Positions 50,145-58,577 of a stretch of 64,000 nucleotides of DNA are shown in pieces. The position numbers and the translations under genes were made by a program. Source of the stretch: Acidobacteriota bacterium (lineage in GTDB: Bacteria; Acidobacteriota; Vicinamibacteria; Vicinamibacterales; SCN-69-37); the NCBI GenBank assembly GCA_016716905.1, contig JADJUS010000022.1, positions 124,001 to 188,000 on the forward strand. The letters are read 5' to 3'. Each line of letters opens with the position of its first letter. The first letter of the stretch is position 1. Under the pieces are notes generated by a model. The model searched no databases and was not told the DNA's origin. It saw only the letters and a program-made list of their open reading frames with translations.

Positions 50145-51079
50145 TACTTCCCGGCCTTTGCGAGCGTCGTCACCAGCAGATTGATGTTGAAGTCGAACAG
50201 CTTGATGTAGTCGTCGGTGCCTGGCAGGCCTCCCACCGAGGGCGCCAGCGTCAGCACCTGCGCGCCGGTTTGCGACGCAATCTGTTTGGGGGTCTTCGTA
50301 TCGAAGTACGGCTCAATGATGATCACCTTCACCTGCTGGCGTTTCATCTCAGTGATCAAGCCGAGCGTGTGCGCTGGTGAGGGAGGCACACCGGGCTTGG
50401 GCTCGACGTACCCGATCACGTCAAGACCAAACCGGTCGGTGAAGTTCGGCCACGACCGGTGATATGTCACGACCTTGGTGCCCTTGAACGGCTTCATGGC
50501 CGTATCCCATCGCCGTTCTGCGTCGGCCAGGCGCCGATCGAAGTCGGCGTACCGCTGGGCGTAACCCGCCTGGTTCGCGCGGTCAAGCTGGGTGAGCCGG
50601 TCACGAATCGCTGCCGCGATGACACGGCCGTTTCCGGGATCGAGCCAGTAGTGCGGGTTGCCGGAAGGGTGCACGTCGCCCATCGCGCGCGTCAACTGTC
50701 CGGTGGGCAGGTCCAGGATCTTCACGTTCGCTGAAGGGTCGAGGTATCCCGTGGCGCCCACCTGGATGCGCGCGTTGCGGCTGCTGTTGATCAGCGGAGG
50801 CAGCCAGCCAATTTCAAGTTCCCGGCCCACCACGATGAGAAGGTCGGCGCGACTGAATTTCAGAATAAAACTGGGTTTGGCCTCAACAAAATGCGGGTCC
50901 TGGTAGCCCCGCGCGATGGCTTCGACGGTCACGGCGTCGCCGCCGATGTCGCGCGCGATTGCGGCCAGGTCCTCGGTGGTGGTCACGATCTTGAGTGGCG
51001 CCGAAGTCGCGAACACGCCGCCGAGAGGGCCGGCGAGCAAGACGACACCGGCACAGATTGATGCAAGGAGTATTTTCAT
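50144..51079 (-). CDS. znuA: Metal ABC transporter solute-binding protein, ZnuA/cluster A-I family
   Basis: 311 residues from ATG at 51079, with GAGG 7 nt upstream. A signal peptide (about 1-26) is followed by two lobes. Probable metal ligands are His in GYQDPHFVEAKPS, His in NPHYWLDPGNGRV and His in VVTYHRSWPNF, plus an acidic residue in IIEPYFDTKTPKQIA. The histidine-rich loop of ZnuA is absent, so zinc or manganese are both possible. It sits between an outer-membrane barrel gene and znuB. Confidence 0.9.
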   Translation of the reverse strand: MKILLASICAGVVLLAGPLGGVFATSAPLKIVTTTEDLAAIARDIGGDAVTVEAIARGYQDPHFVEAKPSFILKFSRADLLIVVGRELEIGWLPPLINSSRNARIQVGATGYLDPSANVKILDLPTGQLTRAMGDVHPSGNPHYWLDPGNGRVIAAAIRDRLTQLDRANQAGYAQRYADFDRRLADAERRWDTAMKPFKGTKVVTYHRSWPNFTDRFGLDVIGYVEPKPGVPPSPAHTLGLITEMKRQQVKVIIIEPYFDTKTPKQIASQTGAQVLTLAPSVGGLPGTDDYIKLFDFNINLLVTTLAKAGK

Positions 51080-51088
51080 GGGCATGCC

Positions 51089-52219
51089 TCAGAACACATG
51101 GGCGCCGTGCGCCCCGATGCCAAAACTCAATTGAAAGAGAAACTCGTTCGCGCGGCGACCCTCGCCGTATCGCGTGTGACGGTACTGGCCGCGCAATTGA
51201 CTGAACTCACTGGGCCAGAACGAGAGGAACACCGACGCCCCGGAGTCGCGCAGGTCCGGATCCAGGGCGCGCTCGGAACGGTCGAGCCGCCCGCCGATAT
51301 ACCAGCGCCTGGCGAACTGGTACTCCGCCAATCCAAACAGGCCGAACGCGCTCGCGGCCGGGGCCCCGGGCAGGTCCTGCCGGCTCCAGACCAGTTCCGT
51401 CCGCGCCTGGAAGCGGCGATAGATCGCGCGGCGCAGCGGCCGGTAGCGAAAGGTGGCATCCACGCCAATCAAGCGGCGATTGGCGTCGGGCCCCACGTTG
51501 GTGGGGCCCCACGCGACCGACCCGCCGAGATCGAGATTCGCGCTTTCCGTGAGATCGCGATACGCGCGCAACCGGCCCACGTAGTTGAGCTTCGACCGCT
51601 GGTCGCTCTGGAAGACCGCCGAGTCGCCGCTGAAGACCTCTGCGGTCGCTTCAAGAAAGGCCAGCGGGTTCTGCACGAGCCGTGACAGCGACAACCCGGA
51701 ATCGGAGATGCCCTCCTCGCCTCCCACCAGATGCTGGGTGACGAGCGGCCGGTCCGCCGTGGGTACGGCGTGAGTGTGCAGCGTGTTGACCTTGCCGAAC
51801 TGCGCGCGCAGTTTGCCCGCTTTGAGCAGCAACGACCCAGGGAGCGAGGTGAAGGTGATGTATCCCTCCTCGATCTCCACGCCTTCGGGTGACGCCGCGA
51901 GAAAAAAGTCGGCCCGTGCGTAGGTATCCACCACCGACCTGAACGACAGTTCCACTTCGCGAAGTTGGAGCGACCGCTCACCGGCGTTCGGGTTTTTTCC
52001 GGCTGCCGCGACGAAGTTCGCAATGACCGAAATGTCCGGATTGAAGACGTTAGAGCCAGCGGCCGCCGCGGGTTGTGCCGGCGCAGCGGCCGGCGGAGGC
52101 GGCACAGCCGGCGTCCCGCCTGCGGCCTGGGCCAACGCCAGGCCGGGCGTGAGGCCGCTCACGCCAAGGCACAACAAAAAAATACATCGATGGATCGATC
52201 GGAGACACCACGCTTGCAT
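51089..52219 (-). CDS. Outer-membrane beta-barrel protein (porin-like) linked to metal uptake
   Basis: 376 residues from ATG at 52219 with AAGG 8 nt upstream. A signal peptide (about 1-31, ending ALAQA) leads to an Ala/Pro-rich linker and a series of alternating-residue beta strands (ADFFLAASPEGVEIEEGYI, KLRAQFGKVNTLHTHAVP, WYIGGRLDRSERAL) ending in a phenylalanine, as outer-membrane barrels do. No TonB box or plug is visible. Proteins like this next to znuA are often annotated as zinc-regulated outer-membrane receptors; a porin for zinc is a reasonable guess. Confidence 0.75.
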   Translation of the reverse strand: MQAWCLRSIHRCIFLLCLGVSGLTPGLALAQAAGGTPAVPPPPAAAPAQPAAAAGSNVFNPDISVIANFVAAAGKNPNAGERSLQLREVELSFRSVVDTYARADFFLAASPEGVEIEEGYITFTSLPGSLLLKAGKLRAQFGKVNTLHTHAVPTADRPLVTQHLVGGEEGISDSGLSLSRLVQNPLAFLEATAEVFSGDSAVFQSDQRSKLNYVGRLRAYRDLTESANLDLGGSVAWGPTNVGPDANRRLIGVDATFRYRPLRRAIYRRFQARTELVWSRQDLPGAPAASAFGLFGLAEYQFARRWYIGGRLDRSERALDPDLRDSGASVFLSFWPSEFSQLRGQYRHTRYGEGRRANEFLFQLSFGIGAHGAHVF

Positions 52220-52281
52220 GGCCTGCACCTTCCGACAACACGGGGACAACTCGCGCCCCGTCTCGCCGTGCGAAGCGGGGC

Positions 52282-52653
52282 CTACAGAGCGGTTGAGCGG
52301 GTTGAAGTGGGAGGGCCGCGCGAGGGCCGTGTGAGGAGGTCGATGGCCGCGGGCACCTCGAGGGCCATCAGGACGGGCACGGCCAGTCCACCGGGCATGG
52401 CCAGGCGCGCTTCGGAAGTGGCGCTGGCACCGCGTACGGCTTGCAGGAAGTGGCAAACGGGACAGTGCTGTGCCTCGCCGTCCGAGGCGTCGCCGACCGC
52501 TGTCGCACGGTCACCGACGGTCAGGCTGACGGCGCCGCACGCGATGTCAATAATGCCGAGGTGGTCCCTGCTCAGGCCTGTCAACCCGAGGGTCAACACA
52601 AACGTGGCCAGGAGCAGCCGCGCGCGAAGCCGCCGAACCGTCGCGGAGCGCAT
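52282..52653 (-). CDS. Small exported protein with HCPVCH motif, DUF2946-like
   Basis: 123 residues. A hydrophobic segment at about 10-28 could be a signal peptide or anchor; HCPVCHFLQAVRG follows at about 63-75 and would bind a metal through Cys and His. The rest is low in motifs. The spacing of the CxxC pair after an N-terminal helix recalls DUF2946, a family often found beside metal transport genes. First gene of the minus-strand metal operon. Confidence 0.6.
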   Translation of the reverse strand: MRSATVRRLRARLLLATFVLTLGLTGLSRDHLGIIDIACGAVSLTVGDRATAVGDASDGEAQHCPVCHFLQAVRGASATSEARLAMPGGLAVPVLMALEVPAAIDLLTRPSRGPPTSTRSTAL

Positions 52654-52743
52654 GCCGCCACTGTACGGCCGTGCTCACTCGTCGTCAAGACAGCGCGCCT
52701 TGCGGTGGCTTCAGGGCCTCAAGCTAGGCCTCGATCTGCCCAC

Positions 52744-52772
52744 TTGACAGCCGCGTAACGAAGGCTTCTACT
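52744..52772 (+). promoter_or_regulatory. Sigma-70-type promoter of the TonB receptor gene
   Basis: TTGACA at 52744-52749 is followed after 17 bp by TCTACT (52767-52772), four of six matches to TATAAT. Transcription would start about 52780, giving a 62-nt leader. Confidence 0.6.
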
Positions 52773-52793
52773 TCTTTCGACCGACTTCGTTCA

Positions 52794-52811
52794 CCGACTT
52801 AAGGAAGTCGG
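52794..52811 (+). promoter_or_regulatory. Hairpin in the TonB receptor leader
   Basis: CCGACTT (52794-52800), loop AAGG, AAGTCGG (52805-52811). A second CCGACTT lies at 52781-52787 and could compete for the same pairing partner. The ribosome site GGAGGA is at 52829-52834. Confidence 0.55.
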
Positions 52812-52841
52812 CCCGGACAGGTCGTTTTGGAGGAATCAGTG

Positions 52842-55745
52842 ATGCAGTTGCGTCGTCTTTTTGCCATGGCCCTCGTGGCCGTGTGCGCCACCGCCGGCAC
52901 GGCCTATGGACAGTCTCAGGCCATCAACGGAACCATCGAAGGCACAGTCAAGGACTCGTCCGGGGCCGTGTTGCCTGGCGTGACCGTCACCGTGACCAAT
53001 ACCAGCACGGGCGCGCAGCGCGTGGTCGTGAGCAACGAATCTGGCGTGTTCCGGGCCCCCCTTCTGCCACTGGGCGTGTTCACCGTCACGGCAGAACTCT
53101 CCGGATTCTCGAAGTTCGAACAGGTGGGCATCAATCTGGTGGCCGGGCAGACGGTTGTCCTGAGTGTGGCCCTGAAAGTGGGCGCGCTGAGCGAGACCGT
53201 GACCGTCAGCGCCGACTCGGCGGTGGTCAACCTGGGCAAGACGGACGTGGGCCGCAACCTGAACGAGCGTGAAATCAAGAACCTGCCGCTCGTCTCGCGC
53301 AACCCCTACAATTTTGCCCTCCTGCAGCCCGGCGTGACGGGCTCGGAAAACAGTGAGTTCGGCGTGCCGCGCTTCGGCGTCAACGGGCAGGCCCTGCGCG
53401 TGAACTACCAGGTGGACGGCAACACGAATACCCAGCGCGACCGCGCCGGCCTGCGCATGATGCCGATGTCGGAAGTCATGATCAGCGAAGTCCAGGTGGT
53501 GACGTCCGGATTCGCGCCCGAGTTCGGCAGCACGACCGGCCTGGTCTACAACGCCGTCACGCCGTCAGGCACCAACACCTTCAAGGGTGATCTCGGCTAC
53601 CGCTTCCGGCGCAAGTCCTGGTCGGCATTCCCGTTCTTCTTCCAGGGCGTGCGGACGGACGATACACGACCGGATAACTCGCTCAAGATTTTCACCGGCA
53701 CGGCCGGCGGCCCGATTGTGAAGAACTCGCTGCATTTCTACACAGGCACGGAACGCACCTACCGCGAAATGCCGCGCCTCATCAACATCGACCCGGGCAT
53801 CGCCACCCAGGTGGGTGTGGCGGCCCAGCCCGGCGCCATCGACGCGTACCAGCAAGTACTTTTCATCATCGGCAAGGTTGACTGGCAGGCCACCCCGAGC
53901 CAGCGCCTCACCGCGCGCACCAACCTTTTCAGGAACGACAATCCGCTCAACGCAGGCGGCGGCGGCAACACGGCCATCGAGCGGTCGGTGGACTTCAACG
54001 ACCGGATGTGGTCGCACGCCGTACAGGCGGTCTCCACCCTCGGTGCCTCGAACCTCAACGAACTGCGGATGCAGGTGATGCAGCGCACCTCGCGCCGTGA
54101 CTCGGCGGAGGGCGCCGGCACCGGCGTTTCGGTCAACATCAATGGCGGCGTCATCAACGGTGTCAACAACAGCATCCAGTTCGGCATGCCGACCGGCGAC
54201 GGCGAACTGCTGCAGCAGCGCATCTACCAGGTGGTCAACAACTTCACGATGCTCCGCGGCAACCACAACTTCAAGGTGGGCGTCGACTACTCGTTCATCG
54301 ATGACAAACGCGCGGTTCCGCTGCCGGCCACCTACACCTTCCCCACAGTGGCGGCGTACCTGGCGGCCAAGAGTGGCGCCAACCCCAAGGGCTACACGAC
54401 GTTCGCGCAAACCGTGGCGATCGAGCCGGAATTCGACATGACCAACGCCGGGCTGTCGGGCTTCATTCAGGACGACTGGAAGATCTCGCCCAGGCTGAAG
54501 CTGCTGTACGGTGTGCGGTACGACCTCAACATGTACAACAAAGGCATCGAGGGGTCGCCCTACTCCCAGACGTTCAACCGCGACGCCAATAACTTCGGCC
54601 CCAGGTTCGGCTTTGCGTGGACACCGGACGAGTCCGGCAAGTCCGTCATCCGCGGCAGCTCGGTCGTGATGTACGACCAGATGCTGCTGGCGATCATCGA
54701 GCAGTCGTATGAAAACTCTGGCGACCCGCGACGCATCGCCGTCTCGCTGGCGCCAACCGCGGCCAACGCGCCCAGTTTCCCGAACGTGCTGACGACCGCC
54801 ACGGGCACCCAGAGCGTGCTCTTCGGCATGGATCCCGATTTCGTGTCCGGTCGCACGTGGCAGAACAACATTGCGTACGAGCGCGCCATCGGCACCAACT
54901 ACTCGGCGTCGGTCAGCGCGATGTATGCGCGCGGCTATACGATGCCCGTCATCTCGGAAGTGAACTTCACCGACAATCCCGTCCGCACGCTGGATGACGG
55001 CCGCAAGGTATTCAGCGCGACCGTGAACGCGGCCAACCGGGTGGACCCACGGTACAATCGCGTCCGGCTCGTACAGTCGATCGGCGAGTCCTGGTACAAG
55101 GCCATGACGCTGCAGTTCGGCAAGCGCTGGAACGGCAGCCTCCAGTTTGACCTGAACTACACGCTGGCCAAGGGCATCGACACGGCACCGCTCGGCGGCG
55201 GCACGCTGTCGGTGCAGGGTGATGCCGCGCGATCGGATCCGTTCGACCTGCAGCGCGACAAGGGCCCGAACTCGCTCGACATCCGGCATACGTTTAATGC
55301 GAGCATCGTCGCTCTGGCGAACTTCACGATCGCCAACCGCGTGCTGCACCACATCATCAACAACAACCAGGTGTCCCTGCTCGTGCAGGTGAACAGCGGC
55401 ACACCCGTGCAGCTGGCGGGCAACACGGACCTCAACGGCGACGGCACCAACAATGACCGCCCGCTGTTCATCACGCGCAACTCGCTGAACCTGCCGACGC
55501 GCAAGAACATGGACCTGCGATTCTCGCGCTTCTTTAATCTGCACAAGAGCTACCGGTTCGAGGTGCAGGCGGAGTTCAAGAACATCTTCAACAACGAGCA
55601 GGTGTCCGGCGTGCAGACCACCTACCCGGTGAATGCCACGACCGGCGCGGCCACGGGGACACTGCCGAACAACAGCTTCGCCCTGATTCCCACTGGCGGA
55701 TTCGAGCAGCGCAAGTTCCAACTCGGCTTCAAGCTGTTTTTCTAG
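52842..55745 (+). CDS. TonB-dependent receptor, Oar-like with N-terminal carboxypeptidase-regulatory domain
   Basis: 967 residues from ATG at 52842, 7 nt after GGAGGA. Signal peptide about 1-25; residues 30-115 form the CarboxypepD_reg-like fold (IEGTVKDSSGAVLPGVTVTVTN, GVFRAPLLPLGVFTVTAELSGF). The plug (VVTSGFAPEFGSTTGLVYNAVTPSG) and a long barrel ending ...QLGFKLFF follow. Such receptors in Acidobacteriota import oligosaccharides, peptides or siderophores across the outer membrane; substrate unknown. The downstream lyase-like gene suggests glycans. Confidence 0.93.
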   Translation: MQLRRLFAMALVAVCATAGTAYGQSQAINGTIEGTVKDSSGAVLPGVTVTVTNTSTGAQRVVVSNESGVFRAPLLPLGVFTVTAELSGFSKFEQVGINLVAGQTVVLSVALKVGALSETVTVSADSAVVNLGKTDVGRNLNEREIKNLPLVSRNPYNFALLQPGVTGSENSEFGVPRFGVNGQALRVNYQVDGNTNTQRDRAGLRMMPMSEVMISEVQVVTSGFAPEFGSTTGLVYNAVTPSGTNTFKGDLGYRFRRKSWSAFPFFFQGVRTDDTRPDNSLKIFTGTAGGPIVKNSLHFYTGTERTYREMPRLINIDPGIATQVGVAAQPGAIDAYQQVLFIIGKVDWQATPSQRLTARTNLFRNDNPLNAGGGGNTAIERSVDFNDRMWSHAVQAVSTLGASNLNELRMQVMQRTSRRDSAEGAGTGVSVNINGGVINGVNNSIQFGMPTGDGELLQQRIYQVVNNFTMLRGNHNFKVGVDYSFIDDKRAVPLPATYTFPTVAAYLAAKSGANPKGYTTFAQTVAIEPEFDMTNAGLSGFIQDDWKISPRLKLLYGVRYDLNMYNKGIEGSPYSQTFNRDANNFGPRFGFAWTPDESGKSVIRGSSVVMYDQMLLAIIEQSYENSGDPRRIAVSLAPTAANAPSFPNVLTTATGTQSVLFGMDPDFVSGRTWQNNIAYERAIGTNYSASVSAMYARGYTMPVISEVNFTDNPVRTLDDGRKVFSATVNAANRVDPRYNRVRLVQSIGESWYKAMTLQFGKRWNGSLQFDLNYTLAKGIDTAPLGGGTLSVQGDAARSDPFDLQRDKGPNSLDIRHTFNASIVALANFTIANRVLHHIINNNQVSLLVQVNSGTPVQLAGNTDLNGDGTNNDRPLFITRNSLNLPTRKNMDLRFSRFFNLHKSYRFEVQAEFKNIFNNEQVSGVQTTYPVNATTGAATGTLPNNSFALIPTGGFEQRKFQLGFKLFF

Positions 55746-55753
55746 TCGTTCGA

Positions 55754-55788
55754 CCGGTGACCGCAGGCACCACGCCTGCGGTCACCGG
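55754..55788 (+). terminator. Strong hairpin after the TonB receptor gene
   Basis: CCGGTGACCGCAGGC (55754-55768), a 5-nt loop and the exact complement (55774-55788), 15 perfect base pairs, 8 nt after the stop. There is no T run, so it may be a processing or attenuation hairpin instead of a full terminator. Confidence 0.65.
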
Positions 55789-55820
55789 AGGTTCACGTCT
55801 TCTCCCAGCAAGCGAGCGCC

Positions 55821-58577
55821 ATGCCGTCTTTCGTTCGGGTCAGGCCTCTTCTCTTCATCGTCACGGCATTCGCGACCGGTGCGCTGGTCGCCGTGCCGCA
55901 GGCCCGGCCGCCGCAGGGCGCTGCCCCTGCTGTCAGCGTGAAGCAGGGCCGCATTCCCCTGACGGTCGAACGGTACCTTCCAGGCGCTCCGGTCACACTG
56001 GGCGTCCCATTTCCCAAAGGTGCGCTGGAGTCACCCGACCACGTTCGGGTGCTGCGGCCCGACGGCACTGAGCAGCCCAGTCAGGTCACCGAAGTGACCA
56101 CCTGGGATCCGATTGACCCGAGCCTCAAGTGGGTCTGGGTGTTTTTCTTCGCCGAGGCCGGACCGGCGTATTCGCTCGAATACGGCCCCGCCGTGCGCCG
56201 GCAGCCGGTCACCTCGCGCCTGGAATTTGTCAACAACCCGCGCGCGCAGGGCCTGGCCGAGATCACCACGGGACCTCTGCGCTTCGTCGTGCGCCAGGGT
56301 GATACCGGATTCTTGTCATCGGTCCAACTTGACCTTGCGGGCGACGGCTATAGCGACGCGGACGTGATCGCCACCGGCCCCGTGGGCCGAGGCTCGTTCG
56401 CGGATGTTCTGGACGACGCGGGCGTGGATCACTCACGGGCCGTCGTCCTGCGCACCACGATGGACAAAGGGACCGGCCCGCTGCACGCCATCCTCCGGGT
56501 GGAAGGCGAGTACCGATACGGGCGCGCCGACAACCAGACGTCACCCTTCGTCACGCGCATCCACGCGTACGCGGGCAAACCGTACATTCGCGTGCTGCAC
56601 ACATGGATTTACACGGGCACGCCAGACAAACATCGGCCGCAGGCAGGCGACTATCCGCATGTCGCCACCCAGGGCGCGTCACTCATCACCACCGACCCCA
56701 CAGACACGGGCTGGACGGTGCCCAACGACCGGTTGCAGGGCCTGGGCCTGTCGTTGTCACTGCCGCTGACTGCGCGCGCCGAGACTCGGATCGGTCTGCG
56801 CAACGGGTCCTGGTGGTCACCTGGCGACCGGCGCGTGGCGCTCGTGCCTCCGGGCCCGGCCAGCCTGGTCCAGCTTGGCCCGAAGCCCGACCGGATTCCG
56901 CCGGTCCCGAATTCGTCGGCAAGCTCGCGCCTGAGCGCCGCCGAGGGGTTCGAGGCGACGGTGACAAGTGGAGTGCGGGTCATCGATCGCGCTGAACGTG
57001 CCGAGGGCTGGATCGATGTCTTTGATGGCACGCGAGGGGTGGCCATCGGGATCAAACACCTCGTTGAGGAGTATCCGAAAGCCCTGACCTTCGACGCGGC
57101 CGCCGGCACGATATCAGCATTCTTCTGGGCGCCCGAGGCGGGCCCCATGAGTTTCGCACGCGCCTCGAACGCACCGGCCAACGAGAACGCCGTCGAAAAC
57201 TGGGCCCAGGGGCTCGCCAAAACCAGTGAAGTGCTGCTCTTCTTTCACGGGTCCCAGACCACGGTGGACGAAGTGGCCGCCACCATGCAGCTCGTGCTGG
57301 CGCCCCCGGTGGCCCACGTCGCACCGGCGTGGTACGGCACGAGTGACGTCTATGGCGCCATGGCGCCGCAGAGCGCTCGTCACGGCGATCTGCAACGAAG
57401 TCTGGATTACAAGTTTTCCTGGATGCGTTTCAACCAGGCGTGGGAACCGTGGTTCGGCATGTTCGAACACGGCGACATGATGAACACCTTTGACGGCCAG
57501 CGCTGGAGCGTCTTCGGCAACGGAGAACCCGCGCAGGACTTCATGTGGTGGCTGCAGTTCATGCGCACGGGCGATGCGGACACCTTCGACACGGCGATGG
57601 CGTTCAGCCGTCACACCATGGACGTGGACAACACCCACTGGCCCGCCGGACCGCAGTTCATCGGCGACACGAACTACCCGATGGACTACTGGTCCACGTT
57701 GACGGCGCCACCAGCCACGAAATACCTGGGCGTCGGCCGGCGCCATGCCGACCAGCACTGGATGCACATCCTCAGTGCGCACGTCTGGGTGCAGGGCTGG
57801 ATGGCCTCGTATTACCTGGCGGGTGAACAACGGGGTCTCGACGTGGCTCGCCTCACAGCCGATATGCACTTGCGCCGGCTCTGGGGTGAACACGAATTGA
57901 CCGGGCGGCGGCTCTACCTGTCGATCTGGAATCTCGCGGAAGTGTGGGACGCCACCAAGGATGTGCGCTACGAACGTGAGCTCGACGACCGCGTGGGTCG
58001 CATGTTGGCCCTGCAGCGCGACCAGGCCGACAGCCTCGTGCTGGAGCGATACGGATATACCAACGTCTACGCGTCGCACGGGCTCGGCAAATATCTGTCG
58101 ATGACTGGCGCCCCAGCGGTGCGCAGCGCCCTCATCCGGCACGCGCGCGCGGTCCGTGACATGCCGCCCCTCAACCACGGCATGGAGTCGTACCTCTCAA
58201 GCATTCACAGTCTCGCGCTCGGATACCGGTTGACCGGAGATCGCTCGTTTGTCGACGAGATGACCCGCCGGCTGGACCCGCTCAAGGTCGATCCCCTGCC
58301 CCGGCCCATCGATGAACGCTGGACGCAACAGGACTTGTTCAGCGCCCTCGAGCGCGCCGATCACTTCCCAGACGACCCGAACCGATTCCGGCCCAACGCA
58401 TCAAATCAGGGCACCACGGCGCCGCCACCGCGCCGCCCGATCTGGTCATTCACCAACGGCCTCCGCGTATTCGGGTGGACCAGCGCGTACACAGTGCCGT
58501 GGGCGATACAAATACTTGAAGATGTCCAGGGTCCAGAGTCCAGGGTCCAGGGTTCAAAAAAAGAGAAGGAGCAGTGA
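55821..58577 (+). CDS. Exported protein, rhamnogalacturonan-lyase-like (PcRGLX/YetA-like)
   Basis: 918 residues. A signal peptide (about 1-28) is followed by a beta-rich domain with LTVERYLPGAPVTLGVPFPKG and PIDPSLKWVWVFFFAE, then a second domain (about 130-430) and a mostly helical C-terminal half with an alpha/alpha toroid look (FQAW.., DTFDTAMAFSRHTMDVDNTHW, SLDYKFSWMRFNQAWEPWFG). This order fits the PcRGLX/YetA family, which includes exo-acting rhamnogalacturonan lyases. No catalytic residue can be named. The last 18 residues come from a heptamer repeat. Confidence 0.65.
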   Translation: MPSFVRVRPLLFIVTAFATGALVAVPQARPPQGAAPAVSVKQGRIPLTVERYLPGAPVTLGVPFPKGALESPDHVRVLRPDGTEQPSQVTEVTTWDPIDPSLKWVWVFFFAEAGPAYSLEYGPAVRRQPVTSRLEFVNNPRAQGLAEITTGPLRFVVRQGDTGFLSSVQLDLAGDGYSDADVIATGPVGRGSFADVLDDAGVDHSRAVVLRTTMDKGTGPLHAILRVEGEYRYGRADNQTSPFVTRIHAYAGKPYIRVLHTWIYTGTPDKHRPQAGDYPHVATQGASLITTDPTDTGWTVPNDRLQGLGLSLSLPLTARAETRIGLRNGSWWSPGDRRVALVPPGPASLVQLGPKPDRIPPVPNSSASSRLSAAEGFEATVTSGVRVIDRAERAEGWIDVFDGTRGVAIGIKHLVEEYPKALTFDAAAGTISAFFWAPEAGPMSFARASNAPANENAVENWAQGLAKTSEVLLFFHGSQTTVDEVAATMQLVLAPPVAHVAPAWYGTSDVYGAMAPQSARHGDLQRSLDYKFSWMRFNQAWEPWFGMFEHGDMMNTFDGQRWSVFGNGEPAQDFMWWLQFMRTGDADTFDTAMAFSRHTMDVDNTHWPAGPQFIGDTNYPMDYWSTLTAPPATKYLGVGRRHADQHWMHILSAHVWVQGWMASYYLAGEQRGLDVARLTADMHLRRLWGEHELTGRRLYLSIWNLAEVWDATKDVRYERELDDRVGRMLALQRDQADSLVLERYGYTNVYASHGLGKYLSMTGAPAVRSALIRHARAVRDMPPLNHGMESYLSSIHSLALGYRLTGDRSFVDEMTRRLDPLKVDPLPRPIDERWTQQDLFSALERADHFPDDPNRFRPNASNQGTTAPPPRRPIWSFTNGLRVFGWTSAYTVPWAIQILEDVQGPESRVQGSKKEKEQ
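58524..58555. repeat. Heptamer repeat forming the C-terminus of the lyase-like protein
   Basis: GTCCAGG GTCCAGA GTCCAGG GTCCAGG GTTC in 7-bp register, encoding VQGPESRVQG before a lysine/glutamate tail and the stop at 58575-58577. Sequence matches the uup insert. Confidence 0.9.

Noticed and set aside
53565..55721. 718-codon open frame on the minus strand opposite the TonB receptor
   Set aside because: It is antisense to a clear receptor gene, has no recognisable domain, and such frames are expected opposite GC-rich coding sequence.
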